Assembly (NCBI GenBank): GCA_023014485.1
Contig: JAJOZX010001865.1
Coordinates: forward strand, 175,001 to 239,000
Length of the DNA: 64,000 nucleotides
Direction: 5' to 3'
Source: Bathynomus jamesi
Taxonomy: Eukaryota; Arthropoda; Malacostraca; Isopoda; Cirolanidae
In this document: piece by piece, positions 54,913 to 64,000 of the stretch
Layout: each line of letters begins with the position of its first letter
Position numbering within the stretch: position 1 is the first letter of the stretch
The notes under the pieces: model-generated
Database searches by the model: none
The model's input: the letters and a program-made list of their open reading frames with translations, nothing else
Told to the model about the DNA's origin: nothing
Program-made: the position numbers and the translations under genes

Positions 54913-56266
54913 CTATGGGCACTCAATATATTTTGCCCCACTCTTTTTACTTAGCTAAATAATAGGCCATGGGGCTGAAATGTCGTTTGGGCCGTAAGTT
55001 TGAACTTTCTGCGCTTCATATAACCGGATTTTTCCAGTTTGAATCTCCTCTCCTTGTATAAAACCGCTTTTAAACGCCCTTGTATAAAACCGATGTTAAC
55101 GCAGTTTCGAAAATGGCGTGACAGTGATGTGCGTCGTAAACAGAGAGCTGTTATCGAGTTCTTAACCGCAGAGAAGGAAACAGTTGGAAATATTCAGAAA
55201 CGTCTACAAAACGTTTACGGAGATGCTGTTGTTGATCGAAGCACAGTTGGACGCTAGTCTAAACGTGTGAGATCATCGGAGAAAGGGAGAGCCAGTCTCG
55301 ATGATGAGCCACGCAACGGTCGCCCGGCATCGGCTGTGACATCTCACACTGTGCAACGTGCTAACAGCATCGTTCGATCAAATCGGAGCGTCACATACAA
55401 GGAGCTATCACTGAAGCTAGGAATTAGTAAAGGAAGAGTGAATACGATAATTCAGCAACTGGGATACTCAAAAGTGTGTTCACGGTTTGTTCCTCGCGAA
55501 CTGACTGAAATCACAAAGCCCAAAGAAAAGAAATTGCTTCTGAGCGTTGGTTCGATACGAGAGAGAAGGGGATGACTTCCTTTCACGAATTGTGACTGGG
55601 GATGAGACTCGGGTACACCACTTTGAACTTGAAACAAAACGCCAATTCATGGAGTGGCATTACGCAGACGCCCCACGCAAGAAAAAGTTCAAAATGGCTC
55701 CCTCTGCAAGAAAGGTTATGACCACCATCTTCTGGGACATGGAAGGGGTGATTCTGTTGGATATTATGAAGAAAGGACAAACAATCAACTCAGAGGCATA
55801 TATTGCTAGCCCACAGAGACTCCAGAGACGTATAAAGCGAGAAAGCTGGAAGACGTCCTTCTTTTGCACGATAACGCAAGACCACACAACAGTTTGCAAA
55901 CAAGAGAGGCCATCACAAAAATACCTTGACTATGTTACCCCACCCTCCATACAGCCCGGATCTGGCACCTTCAGACTTCCATTTGGTCAATGAAGGATGC
56001 TATTCATGGAAGAAAGTTTCAGAGTGACGATGAGGTTGTTGAGGAGGTTAAGATGGGGGTCCAGCGGAACCCAGCGGACTTTTACCAGCAAGGAATAAAG
56101 GCCCTTGTTTCGAGGTGGAGGAAAGCCGTAGAAAAGGATGGAGACTATGTGGAAAAATAAAAACTTATAAAAAATTTAAGTAACAACTTGTGTACAAAAT
56201 TTCTGGAACTTACAAGGAAACTTTGAAAGAAAAAAAAGTGGGGCAAAATATATTGAGTGGCCCTCG
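54913..56266 (+). mobile_element. Mariner element (1354 bp)
   Basis: Inverted ends share CACTCAATATATTTTGCCCC, flanked by TA (54911-54912, 56267-56268). One plus-strand transposase pseudogene inside. Its ends and protein differ from the other mariners, so it is a separate family. Confidence 0.93.
55093..56160 (+). pseudogene. Mariner transposase, DD34D type, frame-broken
   Basis: From ATG 55093: KQRAVIEFLTAEKETVGNI, an N-terminal HTH; then a Trp codon turned TAG (55256-55258). The second HTH reads SVTYKELSLKLGIS. Catalytic Asps are in IVTGDETRVHHFE (about 55600), LHDNARPH (about 55868, in a shifted frame) and YSPDLAPSDFHLV (about 55952, shifted again). At least three frameshifts plus the nonsense codon. 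Length about 350 codons, normal. Confidence 0.88.
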
Positions 56267-56315
56267 TATCTTCTCGCATTAAAATTGATTCAAGAAGAAT
56301 TACCTTTTCCAAACT

Positions 56316-56350
<35 letters not shown>

Positions 56351-56965
56351 AGCATATGTTGCTTACAGTGAAGCAGTATGAATAATTCTAGAACTGTAGA
56401 AGCCTCCCATTGAAAAGGACGTGCGCGAAAAAAAAGTATTTCAAAATGAAATATTGTGCTCATGAATAACGAAGTTGTATTCTGAGAAACTTGCTTTAAA
56501 TAGTAAAGAGCAGCTTCCTTTTCAGAGGTAACCCCATTTTCATTGTGAAAGCTTGATACCGTATGATTGTGCTTTAGTGTTCAAGCTTATATACTGTATG
56601 AAAAAAAAGTGCTGCAAACGCTACTGTCAATTTCAAAGATATTCGGATTAGCTTATAGATTTTATGTTATATATTGTATTATGCATTATTCAAATATGAT
56701 TTCAGCAATAATAGTTTTCCAGTAAAAATCCCTAGCACTAACATTATTATAAGAATATATGATGGTGTAGTTATTTTTATAAAGTGGTGATCAGAGACAC
56801 ACCGAAATGTCTCGTACTTTAACGAAAACCTTTCAAATGTTATGCTTTCTCCGATGTTTGCAGATCGGAAAGGAAGATGAGGTAAATTTGTTAATATTGG
56901 GTAATTCGGTACTTCTCTCTGGGGTGGCATCCCTTTCCTGGTGACCCCCCTAAATGAACATGATC
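56267..56965. other. Non-coding stretch with a (GT)n run
   Basis: GT run at 56319-56346. No gene. Confidence 0.6.
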
Positions 56966-56973
56966 CCTTTACT

Positions 56974-57581
56974 GAGGGCCGCAGAGAGCTGCCCGGGCCC
57001 CGGGGAAGGATTGGTTTATGGACCCCCCTGTTTACTCAGTATTTTATTATGAATGTTTTTTGTGTACATAACAAACAAACTGATTATATGCCCAATTCAC
57101 TATTCAAAACATAGAGTATGAATAAACAACTCAGAATTAATATAATTGATTCGAAAAATAAAATGGTCATTTTCTTTTATCACCATACAATTTACAAATG
57201 CAGTACCAGTCCATGCAGGCAAGACAATTGTTTACTGCAAGATTTCCATAATTTGAAGTGTACTTTCTTTGCCTTTTCTCTAGCAAAGTGGTAACTGATT
57301 CTGATGAAATTTAAAGTACGGGCTAACTGGCTTTCAATTACAATGGTTCCCAGATCTGTCAGTCGGTCTTGGCATTGGTAGACCGCAGATAATATTTTAT
57401 CTGTTTCAGTTTGACTGTGATAATTTCTATAAAATGTATGTTCATTAATTATATTTCCTCTCTGTTATTTAATCAATTGCTTTATTAATATTTTTAGATT
57501 TTATCCCCACTCTTTCCGGGCCCCCTACAGGTCTGGGCCCAGGGGATTTATCCCGGCTTCCCTGCCCTCTCGGCGGCCCTG
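56974..57581. mobile_element. hAT-type non-autonomous element (608 bp)
   Basis: Ends (G/C)AGGGCCGC.GAGAG inverted, GGGCCCCGGGG tracts inside both, and duplication CCTTTACT (56966-56973) / CCCTTACT (57582-57589). A short minus-strand stretch near 57260-57300 resembles the C-terminal end of the hAT at 46789-47518 (F...AK..K), so it may be a deleted relative. Confidence 0.88.
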
Positions 57582-57590
57582 CCCTTACTA

Positions 57591-57978
57591 CATGGGTGCT
57601 CAAACCTGTGACGCGGGCACGTGCCCGCGAAGCCATTTCGGTGTGCCCGCGAGTAGCCCCCAGATAAGGTTTTAGAGACCGGTTAATAGAAAGAATATTG
57701 CAAATAACCTTTTCCTGCCGGGTGTTACCAAATGGTACCCGTCTACATACAGTATATTAATGAAATTTTATATTTATTTTAACAATTGCGAGGATATGAT
57801 ATAGCCGTCTGCGAAAGTTGTTTTTAACAAGTATAGCCGGCTAGGAAGGGTTAAAACCAGATAATAATATTTTTTGTTTTATGTATTTTATATCAATATT
57901 TTTTATGTGTGCCCGCTTGTGCTTGTGCATTTGTAAAATGTGCCCGCCTGCGAAAAACTTTGAGCACCTCTGTTTTAC
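57591..57978. mobile_element. Probable hAT-type MITE next to the previous one
   Basis: GGGTGCTCAAACCTGTGACGCG at 57594 and, inverted at the right, GAGGTGCTCAAAGTTTTTCGC; both sides carry GTGCCCGC words. No clear target duplication, so the boundaries are approximate. Confidence 0.6.
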
Positions 57979-60037
57979 ACTCATTGCTCCGCTCGTGGGT
58001 GAGTCGAAAAGAGTTACACTTTAAATGCGCACCGATATCACTTCATACATCGGATGTTACAATTTACGGGGTAGTGTGAAACGATAAATGTCTTTCTTCG
58101 TACTAGATTTCCATTCAACATCACTACTTAATACTTCAACTGAGACACTAACATTGTTTTTCGTTATATCATCAAAATTTTACCTTTAACTGTTGTTATA
58201 AAAACCACTAAGTTTTATACATTTAATCTTATGTTCTTTCACAAATTAAATTGACTTTACACTTACGTTATGCAATTAATAAACAAGGGTAATCCTTGAT
58301 CGCGAAACAAGTAGGCCTACAGAAATGATATAGGCCTAGCGCGTGACGTGAATAAAGCCTAGGACCTCAGATAGGATTTTACTCTCCATGATCCTAGGGG
58401 AGGGGGGGGGAATCAAATTAATTTACTCACTTAAGTTCATCTTAAAGATATGTCCTATTTGCAACGGGCTCGAATCAAGAAATTGAAATAAAGAAAAAAA
58501 GGGGAGAAAAGGCGAACTTTGGATGGACTGTACGCGACTATATCTTGGTAACAGCTTCTTCTCAACTTTTCCAGAAATTTCGTGTGCTCTGTCTCCCCTT
58601 CGAGGAAAAAGATTTCATTTTCCATTCGCGCTTTACACATGATCTTTTATTCATTCCTCATTGAATCTAAAGCTTAGAAACATTCATTAGTATATTATTT
58701 TACTAGTTTTTGTAGTTTCCTAATTATTTTTTATTATTTAACTAACTTATTTGACCTATTTAACCGTATTAAATTCTATCATTATATATATTTAGTGTTA
58801 TTTCTAAACTGAAATTGTTTATGAATACTTGATTGGACGAAACGGAAGGCGTTTTATCACGTGACTATTATATTTATTTCTGATTGGCTGAACAAAATTA
58901 CAAGTATGAATTCAACGAAACCTGTTCTTCTAGCTTCGTGCCAAAAATCAAGTAGTCATGTAAATTCATCTAAGGCCTATTCTCTAACTTTATAATCTAT
59001 CTATTAAACCTAACTTATGTTTCCCAATTAAGTATTATAGATTTGAACTCTTTTATATTTATTAATAAGCCCACAATTTTGCAATTCCAACAATATATTG
59101 CTCCGTTGAGAAACCAAAACTATGTGTCAATTTTTATACTAGCAGAGCACTGCAAAACATTTGCGGTCAAATTAGTATCTTCATTGCAACATTACTTCTT
59201 TAAATACAGGATTTCTAGTTATTCTTTCACCAAAGACGTTAACAAAATTAAAAATTCTAACTCTAGAAAAAAACTACATAAAGCTGTCCATGTGTGAAAA
59301 CAGGCTTAGGAATATAAATACAAAACATTTGCGGTAAAATTAGTATCCTTATCAAAGCAGCCCTTAGAGAAATGCAGCAGAATTATCAAGATGCTATGGC
59401 AATTGTAAAAAAACTTGGGAAGCCAGATCTATTATGTTTACTTGCAATCGAAGATGGACTGAAATCGCTGAAAGCATTAAAACTTATCAAAGACCAAAAC
59501 ATAGGCTAGATATTGTTGCAAAAGTTTTTCACATGAAACTAAAAGAACTACTTCATTATTTGACAATAAACTTAAGTTATGTTAGGTTAGTAATTTTCTT
59601 CTTCTTGTACAAAAATGCACTTCGCTTCCCGAGTATATCTTTCATTGTTTTTATTGTTTTATTTATCATTAACCTAACATTTTTTCTTCTATGAACTGTT
59701 TCTCTATCTGGCTTCGTTTTAAAGTTGCGCATGCACATACACGTACGCACCCGCTAAAGGTTTCTAACTATATTCCGCCTAAATAGACCAAAAAAAACTT
59801 TTTTTCTTCTATGAACGTTTCCTCCATCTGGTTTCATTTAAAAGTTGCGCCTGCGCGCGCTGTGCGAACGAAAAAATAAATATCCTCAGTATTATTCCAG
59901 AACAGACTTTTAAACCTGTGTAAGGATGAATGCCCTACTTTGAGAGGCTTCCGAGAAAAATGCCGCACAGACATAAGCCCAGATAGAAGAACGGAAACTG
60001 TGTATTATTAACATAAATGTTATTGTTTCTTGATGTA

Positions 60038-60041
<4 letters not shown>
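57979..60041. other. AT-rich intergenic DNA
   Basis: Roughly 2 kb without a convincing gene. Partial duplicate words (AACTTTTTTTCTTCTATGAAC near 59673 and 59801; ACAAAACATTTGCGGT(C/A)AAATTAGTATC near 59151 and 59322) point to old local duplications. Confidence 0.55.

Positions 60042-60101
<60 letters not shown>
60042..60101. repeat. (TA)n microsatellite at a LINE 3' end
   Basis: TA run directly following the 3' end of the minus-strand LINE. Confidence 0.95.
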
Positions 60102-60109
<8 letters not shown>

Positions 60110-60140
60110 AACCTTTTCAAATGTTCTGTGCGATGATTCC

Positions 60141-62142
60141 TCATTTCAAGAAGGTCAAGCTTGTCGCCCCTTCTCTAGAGTTGGCCTGGTAAAGTAGTGA
60201 GTTGGTTTCTTGTACTCTCCACCTCACATAGCCAGGTACGCCCGGCTCATCGGGGATTGTGCTGAGCCAGGCGTCTAATCTTCTTTGGAAGATGGGCACC
60301 GCAACACCACTCGTGTTCCTTAGATCTTTGGGCAGCCGATTAAACAGTTTTGGTCCTCTCACAACAAAACTATTTTCTTTCAGGGTTAAGGATGTTCCCT
60401 GTATAGCCTTTAATTTGGGGACAAAACACAGTCTTCCTTTTCTACTTTCCACCTTTGTTTGGGGAGTTACAGGGTTCAGAGTAAAATTAGGGACTAGTTT
60501 CTCCATTATTTCCCACGTGTAAATAATGGTGTATCTCTTTCTCCTCCTTTCCAGTGAATATAGGCTTAATTCGGGTAACCTTTCCCAGTAATTTAGTTCT
60601 TTGCAGCCATTGATCTTGGCTGTGAAGCTTCTCTGAATCCCTTCTAGCTGTCTAATGTCTTCTTTTTTATATGGGGATGTTAGGACTGAGCAGTATTCCA
60701 ATTTCGGTATGAGCAGTGTTTTCAGCAGAGGAATCATTATATTCCAACCCTGGTACTGAGCTGAGGACCTTTGATTCTGATGAAGATGTTCCTTGTACTG
60801 TAACGACTTGCCGCGACTCGCTAAGGAAATTATATATTCATTTCCCTACTTTTCCTGTTATTCCCATCAATTTCAGTTTATGTATTATGATTCCATGGTC
60901 ACACTTGTCGAACGCTTTAGCAAAGTCTGTGTAAATAACATCATAGTTTTCATTACTTTCAAGTGCATCAATAATGTTGTTGGAGTGTTCCATTAGTTGT
61001 GATAGGCATGATCTGCCTGACCGAAATTCATGTTGGTTATCATTTAATTTTTAGTTTCGAAAAAGTCATAGATTTTCTGTCTGACTATTCTTTCAAATAT
61101 TTTAGTGAGATGAGATGTAAGCGACATTGGCCTATAGTTTTTGCCCTCGGATCGATCTCTTCCTTTATATATTGGGACTATGTTTGCGCTCTTCAGGATG
61201 CCCGGTATTTCTCCCTTGCCTAGCGATCGTCTCCATATCCAATATAGGGGCTCAGCGATTGCATTGTTGCAGTTTTTCATTAGTGTGGCATTCCATTTGT
61301 TCGGTCCTGCCACTGAGTGTGCTTTTAGTTTCCCTATAGCTTGTGTAATATCATCTGTCGTAAAGTCGAAGTCCGTTATACATTCCCTTGTAGTTCTTCA
61401 AAGAACGCGTTTTTGGGATACTGAAAGATGACGCGTACTGAGCTCTTAATATTTCAGATACTTCTGTTAGATCATCAGATAAAGCAATGTCTATATTTTT
61501 GAAAGGTCTGATAGTCGTGTGATTTTTCGACTTTCTTTTTGCAAAATTATAAAAGTACTTTGAGTTAACCTTTATCGCTTCTGTAGCGTCGTCGTTTTCT
61601 TCTTTTTCTGTGTTTCTCAATTAGTTCCTGTATGACGCAATCGATACTCTGCAGTTTATCATTTAATATATTTCTGATGGTATTGTCTTTGCAGTTACTT
61701 AATTTTGCAGTTACTCTTTTTCTCTTTCGGAACAATCACCTCTTTTGTCTCTCGAACCTGCTTCTCTTTCCTCTTTGTTGTATTTTTGGGACATGTCTTT
61801 CTACAGTTTTCAGCGTCTCCTCTAAGGTCATTAGCATCTCTTCCGTTGTCTTGGCCTTGAAGATGGGTTTCCAGTCTATTACTTCCATGCTGGATGCAAC
61901 ACCTTCCCAGTTTATAGCTTTGGAGTGAAAATTAAAAATTTCGAATTTGCTTCTTTCTGTTGTTCGTGTTCTTTCCTTTCCTGTTGCTTTTATATTGGTT
62001 ATTATTTCAATAATGTTGTCATCCGATATTATAGTTGGGGATATTTCTACGTTATTAATTAGGTTGCTGTTGTTTGTGAATACCAAATCTAGGCAGTTGT
62101 TTTTTCTTGTGTTTTCTGTTATTTCTTACGTTAACATAAATT
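60141..62142 (-). pseudogene. LINE ORF2: endonuclease remnant plus reverse transcriptase
   Basis: The endonuclease end shows CLDLVFTNNSNLI and PTIISDDNIIEI (SDH motif changed to SDD). A linker region (61351-61700) follows. RT blocks: AGPNKWNATLMKN, NYRPMSLTSHLTKIFERI (61044-61313), and motif A VIYTDFAKAFDKCD (about 60930). At about 60750 it jumps to IPLLKTLLIPKLEYC, so the segment with the catalytic YADD is deleted. The C-terminal region ends in VPGYVRWR. Inactive. Confidence 0.85.
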
Positions 62143-62148
62143 CATCAG

Positions 62149-62879
62149 CTAGAGGTAGTAGCATTTTTGTCCGTATTTGCACCTCCCATATCTTGCATAG
62201 GTGTTGCAGGCAGTAAGATGGTGGAACTTGCACTTTTTTTCAAATTTGCAATATCCTCTTGTGTAATGTGTGTTACATAACGTGGGATGTGCATAGATGC
62301 ATTGCCTATCCCGATATCTGCAGTAACCTTTTGCGTAGTATTTACAGGCGGTATTTTCTACGCTTCTTTTTCTTATTATCTGATTATCTCTATGTTTTTA
62401 ATTTTGATATTATCATTAATTTTCTTCGGCTGTTTATTTCCTACGTTTTTCGTTTTTATCTTTTTATCATTTTCCTCGTTGGCCAGTTTTATTACATTGC
62501 AAATTTTACTCATCTCTTTCTTTCTTTTATTCTTCATTCCGTGTTATATTTTTATTTGTTTGTGTCTCATCCACCCGTTGCTGCATTGGAACAGTTCGGG
62601 ACTCTTGTTTCCCCATTATTCCCTCTGTTTCTGTAACACTCGAATTCGCTTTCTCCATTTCTTTAAATACTGCAAAGGAGTTTACAGTCTGTGTACATGT
62701 GTCACACAGAAATTTGACTTCCGCGATCTGTTTTGTGTTCGAGACGACGGATATTTTCCTATCATCCCAATTCATGCATATATAGCGTGAAGTTTTTGAC
62801 AGAAATCACATCTGATTGCTGCATTTTCAGTTGTTTCCAGATTACATAAATTGCAGACTAAGTGAGAATTTGGACCCAT
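62149..62879 (-). pseudogene. LINE ORF1 with PHD-like finger and triple CCCH zinc fingers
   Basis: ATG at 62877-62879. First a PHD-like Cys/His series: C-x2-C (CNLC), C-x2-C (CDFC), H-x2-C after a 2-base frameshift near 62790, then C-x2-C (CDTC) at about 62702. A polar linker follows. The last 67 codons (62152-62352) hold C-x7-C-x6-C-x3-H, C-x8-C-x5-C-x3-H and a third C-x8-C-x5-C cut by the stop at 62149. CCCH fingers usually bind RNA and PHD fingers bind chromatin, which would suit an ORF1 RNA chaperone. Function is inferred. Confidence 0.7.
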
Positions 62880-62960
62880 GGTCATGCTATTCATTAATTA
62901 TCGTAAAAAGAAATACACACAATTTTTATTTTTTCTTTCTTTTTCTTTTCTTTCCTTTCG

Positions 62961-63264
62961 ATGGTCACCGGGGTTTATGAACTTTGCGTTTTATGACCTT
63001 TTTCTGCTTTGTTTCAAACTTTTTTCGAATGCCAACCGTATTATGACCTAAATATATACGTTAAACTGATGATAATTTATGTAAACTGTATCGTACTTTC
63101 TTAATTTTAATGAATTTCACTTTATAATTTACATGCACGGATTCACTGATACATTAGCTATGCACTTTCGGGTGTAAACGGAATAAACTGCTAAGTAGTT
63201 TATTCCCTTCCTATTTGGATGTTAATACAGAGAGACAAACATCCATTCCCCACGAGGTACAAGC

Positions 63265-63269
<5 letters not shown>
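62961..63269. other. Non-coding gap between two LINE copies
   Basis: T-rich with no gene. The left part (62900-62960, TTTTCTTT runs) may be the 5' untranslated region of the LINE. Confidence 0.5.

Positions 63270-63321
<52 letters not shown>
63270..63321. repeat. (TA)n microsatellite at the second LINE 3' end
   Basis: TA run adjoining the 3' end of the LINE copy at 63322. Confidence 0.95.
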
Positions 63322-63323
<2 letters not shown>

Positions 63324-64000
63324 CTTACCTTATGAACCTTATGTTGTTTCGTGCGTTGGTCTCTCTTCACACGGAGGTCAAGCTGGTGGCCCCGCCTCTA
63401 GGTCTGGCCTGGTGGAGGAGCGAGTGCTTTTTGCGCTCTCCAGCGTACATAGCCAGGCACGCCCGGCTCATCTGGTACTGTCCTGAGCCAGGCATCCAGT
63501 CTTTTCTTGAAGACTTCAACTTTGACCCCCGTTACGTTTCTGAGGTCCTTAGGAAGCTGGTTGAAAAGTCTTGGCCCCCTGAAAACCAAGCTATTTTCCT
63601 TCAGGGTTGAGGAGGTCCCTTGTCGGGCCTTTAATTTGGGAACACTACACATTCTGCCTTTCCTATTTTCCAGTGTTGTTTGAATGGTAATTGGGTTTAG
63701 TTTTAGGTTTGGTACCAGTTTATCGATCATTTTCCATATGTAGATTATGATGTACCTCTCTCTTCTTCTTTCCAGTGAGTACAGATTTAGTTTACGTAGT
63801 CTTTCCCAGTAGTTGAGTTCTTTGCAGCCATCAATCTTGGCTGTGAAATGCCTTTGCGTTTCTTCTAGTTTATTAGTTTCTTCCTTTTTATATGGGGGAC
63901 GTCAAAACTGAGCAGTATTCAAGTTTTGGTATAATCAGTGTTTTTAGCAGGGGAATCATTACTGTCCTGTCCCTTCTCTTGAACGTTCTTAGAACCTGTC
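63322..64000 (-). mobile_element. Second LINE copy of the same family, cut by the window edge
   Basis: ORF2 C-terminal region (63398-63730 and, in other frames, up to 64000): RGPRLFNQLPKDLRN, DAWLRTVPDEPGVPGYVRWR, and upstream SLERRRERYIII-like and IPKLEYCSVLTSP blocks. Alignment with 60141-60737 is continuous and high. The element continues beyond 64000. Confidence 0.85.

Larger units (their letters stand above)
60102..62960 (-). mobile_element. Non-LTR retrotransposon (CR1/Jockey-like), two ORFs, internally deleted
   Basis: Minus-strand order is ORF1 with zinc fingers (62149-62879), the C-terminal end of an endonuclease, and reverse transcriptase with a long C-terminal region (60141-61313). 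The endonuclease N-terminal half and RT motif C are deleted. The 3' end runs into (TA)n. A second, truncated copy of the same family starts at 63322. Confidence 0.87.

Noticed and set aside
57582..57990. Exact 8-bp duplication for the second MITE
   Set aside because: The flanks (CTTACTAC against TTTTACAC) do not match well, so I left its boundaries approximate.
58455..58640. Minus-strand frame with Cys/Glu-rich start
   Set aside because: 61 codons, no motif, no second copy, no start or polyadenylation context to support a gene.
62287..62790. Plus-strand open frame of 167 residues, hydrophobic
   Set aside because: It is the complement of the minus-strand LINE ORF1 linker. The Phe/Leu/Ile/Ser composition follows from the AT-rich antisense, and zinc-finger spacing supports the minus strand.

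Overview
This window is transposon-rich invertebrate DNA, most likely from a decapod crustacean (crab-like). That inference rests on three things: a non-LTR retrotransposon at the left edge whose endonuclease reads like a family I associate with crab genomes, very dense (TA)n, (GT)n and (CT)n microsatellites, and TTAGG-type repeats. I see no host gene. Every recognisable protein belongs to a mobile element, and nearly all are broken by stops or frameshifts.

Two large Polinton/Maverick (adintovirus-like) elements dominate, in opposite orientation and 8.6 kb apart. Copy 1 (3402-22055) has inverted termini starting AGTAGTATG and a perfect 6-bp target duplication, GACGTG. Copy 2 (30677-52925) has related termini and a 5/6 duplication, TGCCTG/TGCCTC. 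Both share one gene plan. From a divergent promoter region of about 100 bp, one arm carries packaging ATPase, a pX-like basic protein, a conserved unknown protein, a chromodomain integrase and (copy 1 only) the start of a possible capsid gene. The other arm carries protein-primed DNA polymerase B and then five small, packed, co-oriented ORFs of unknown function (E, D, C, B, A). I see no major capsid gene or protease in either copy.

Both Polintons have been invaded by other elements. Copy 1 holds a hAT remnant (3767-4447), a hAT-like element (6167-9021), a hAT MITE (17122-17348), a mariner (17670-18575) and a second hAT-like element (18604-21648). Copy 2 holds a tandem array of tRNA-like pol III units (about 30992-33124), mariner copies (35874-36490, 36945-38206), a foldback element (38820-39310), a hAT-like element (44925-47897) that itself contains a hAT (46789-47518), and a mariner MITE (48883-49604). 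Most insertions are bounded by exact or near-exact target duplications, and two can be checked against the uninterrupted sequence in the other Polinton.

Between the Polintons (22062-30670) lie a hAT MITE, foldback elements, a third hAT-like element (24607-27768), a deleted hAT (29487-30332) and AT-rich DNA without genes. To the right of copy 2 are a telomere-like TTAGG tract inside an inverted repeat, a mariner (54913-56266), a hAT MITE (56974-57581), and two copies of a CR1/Jockey-type LINE (60102-62960 and 63322-64000). The first LINE copy encodes PHD-like and triple CCCH zinc fingers.
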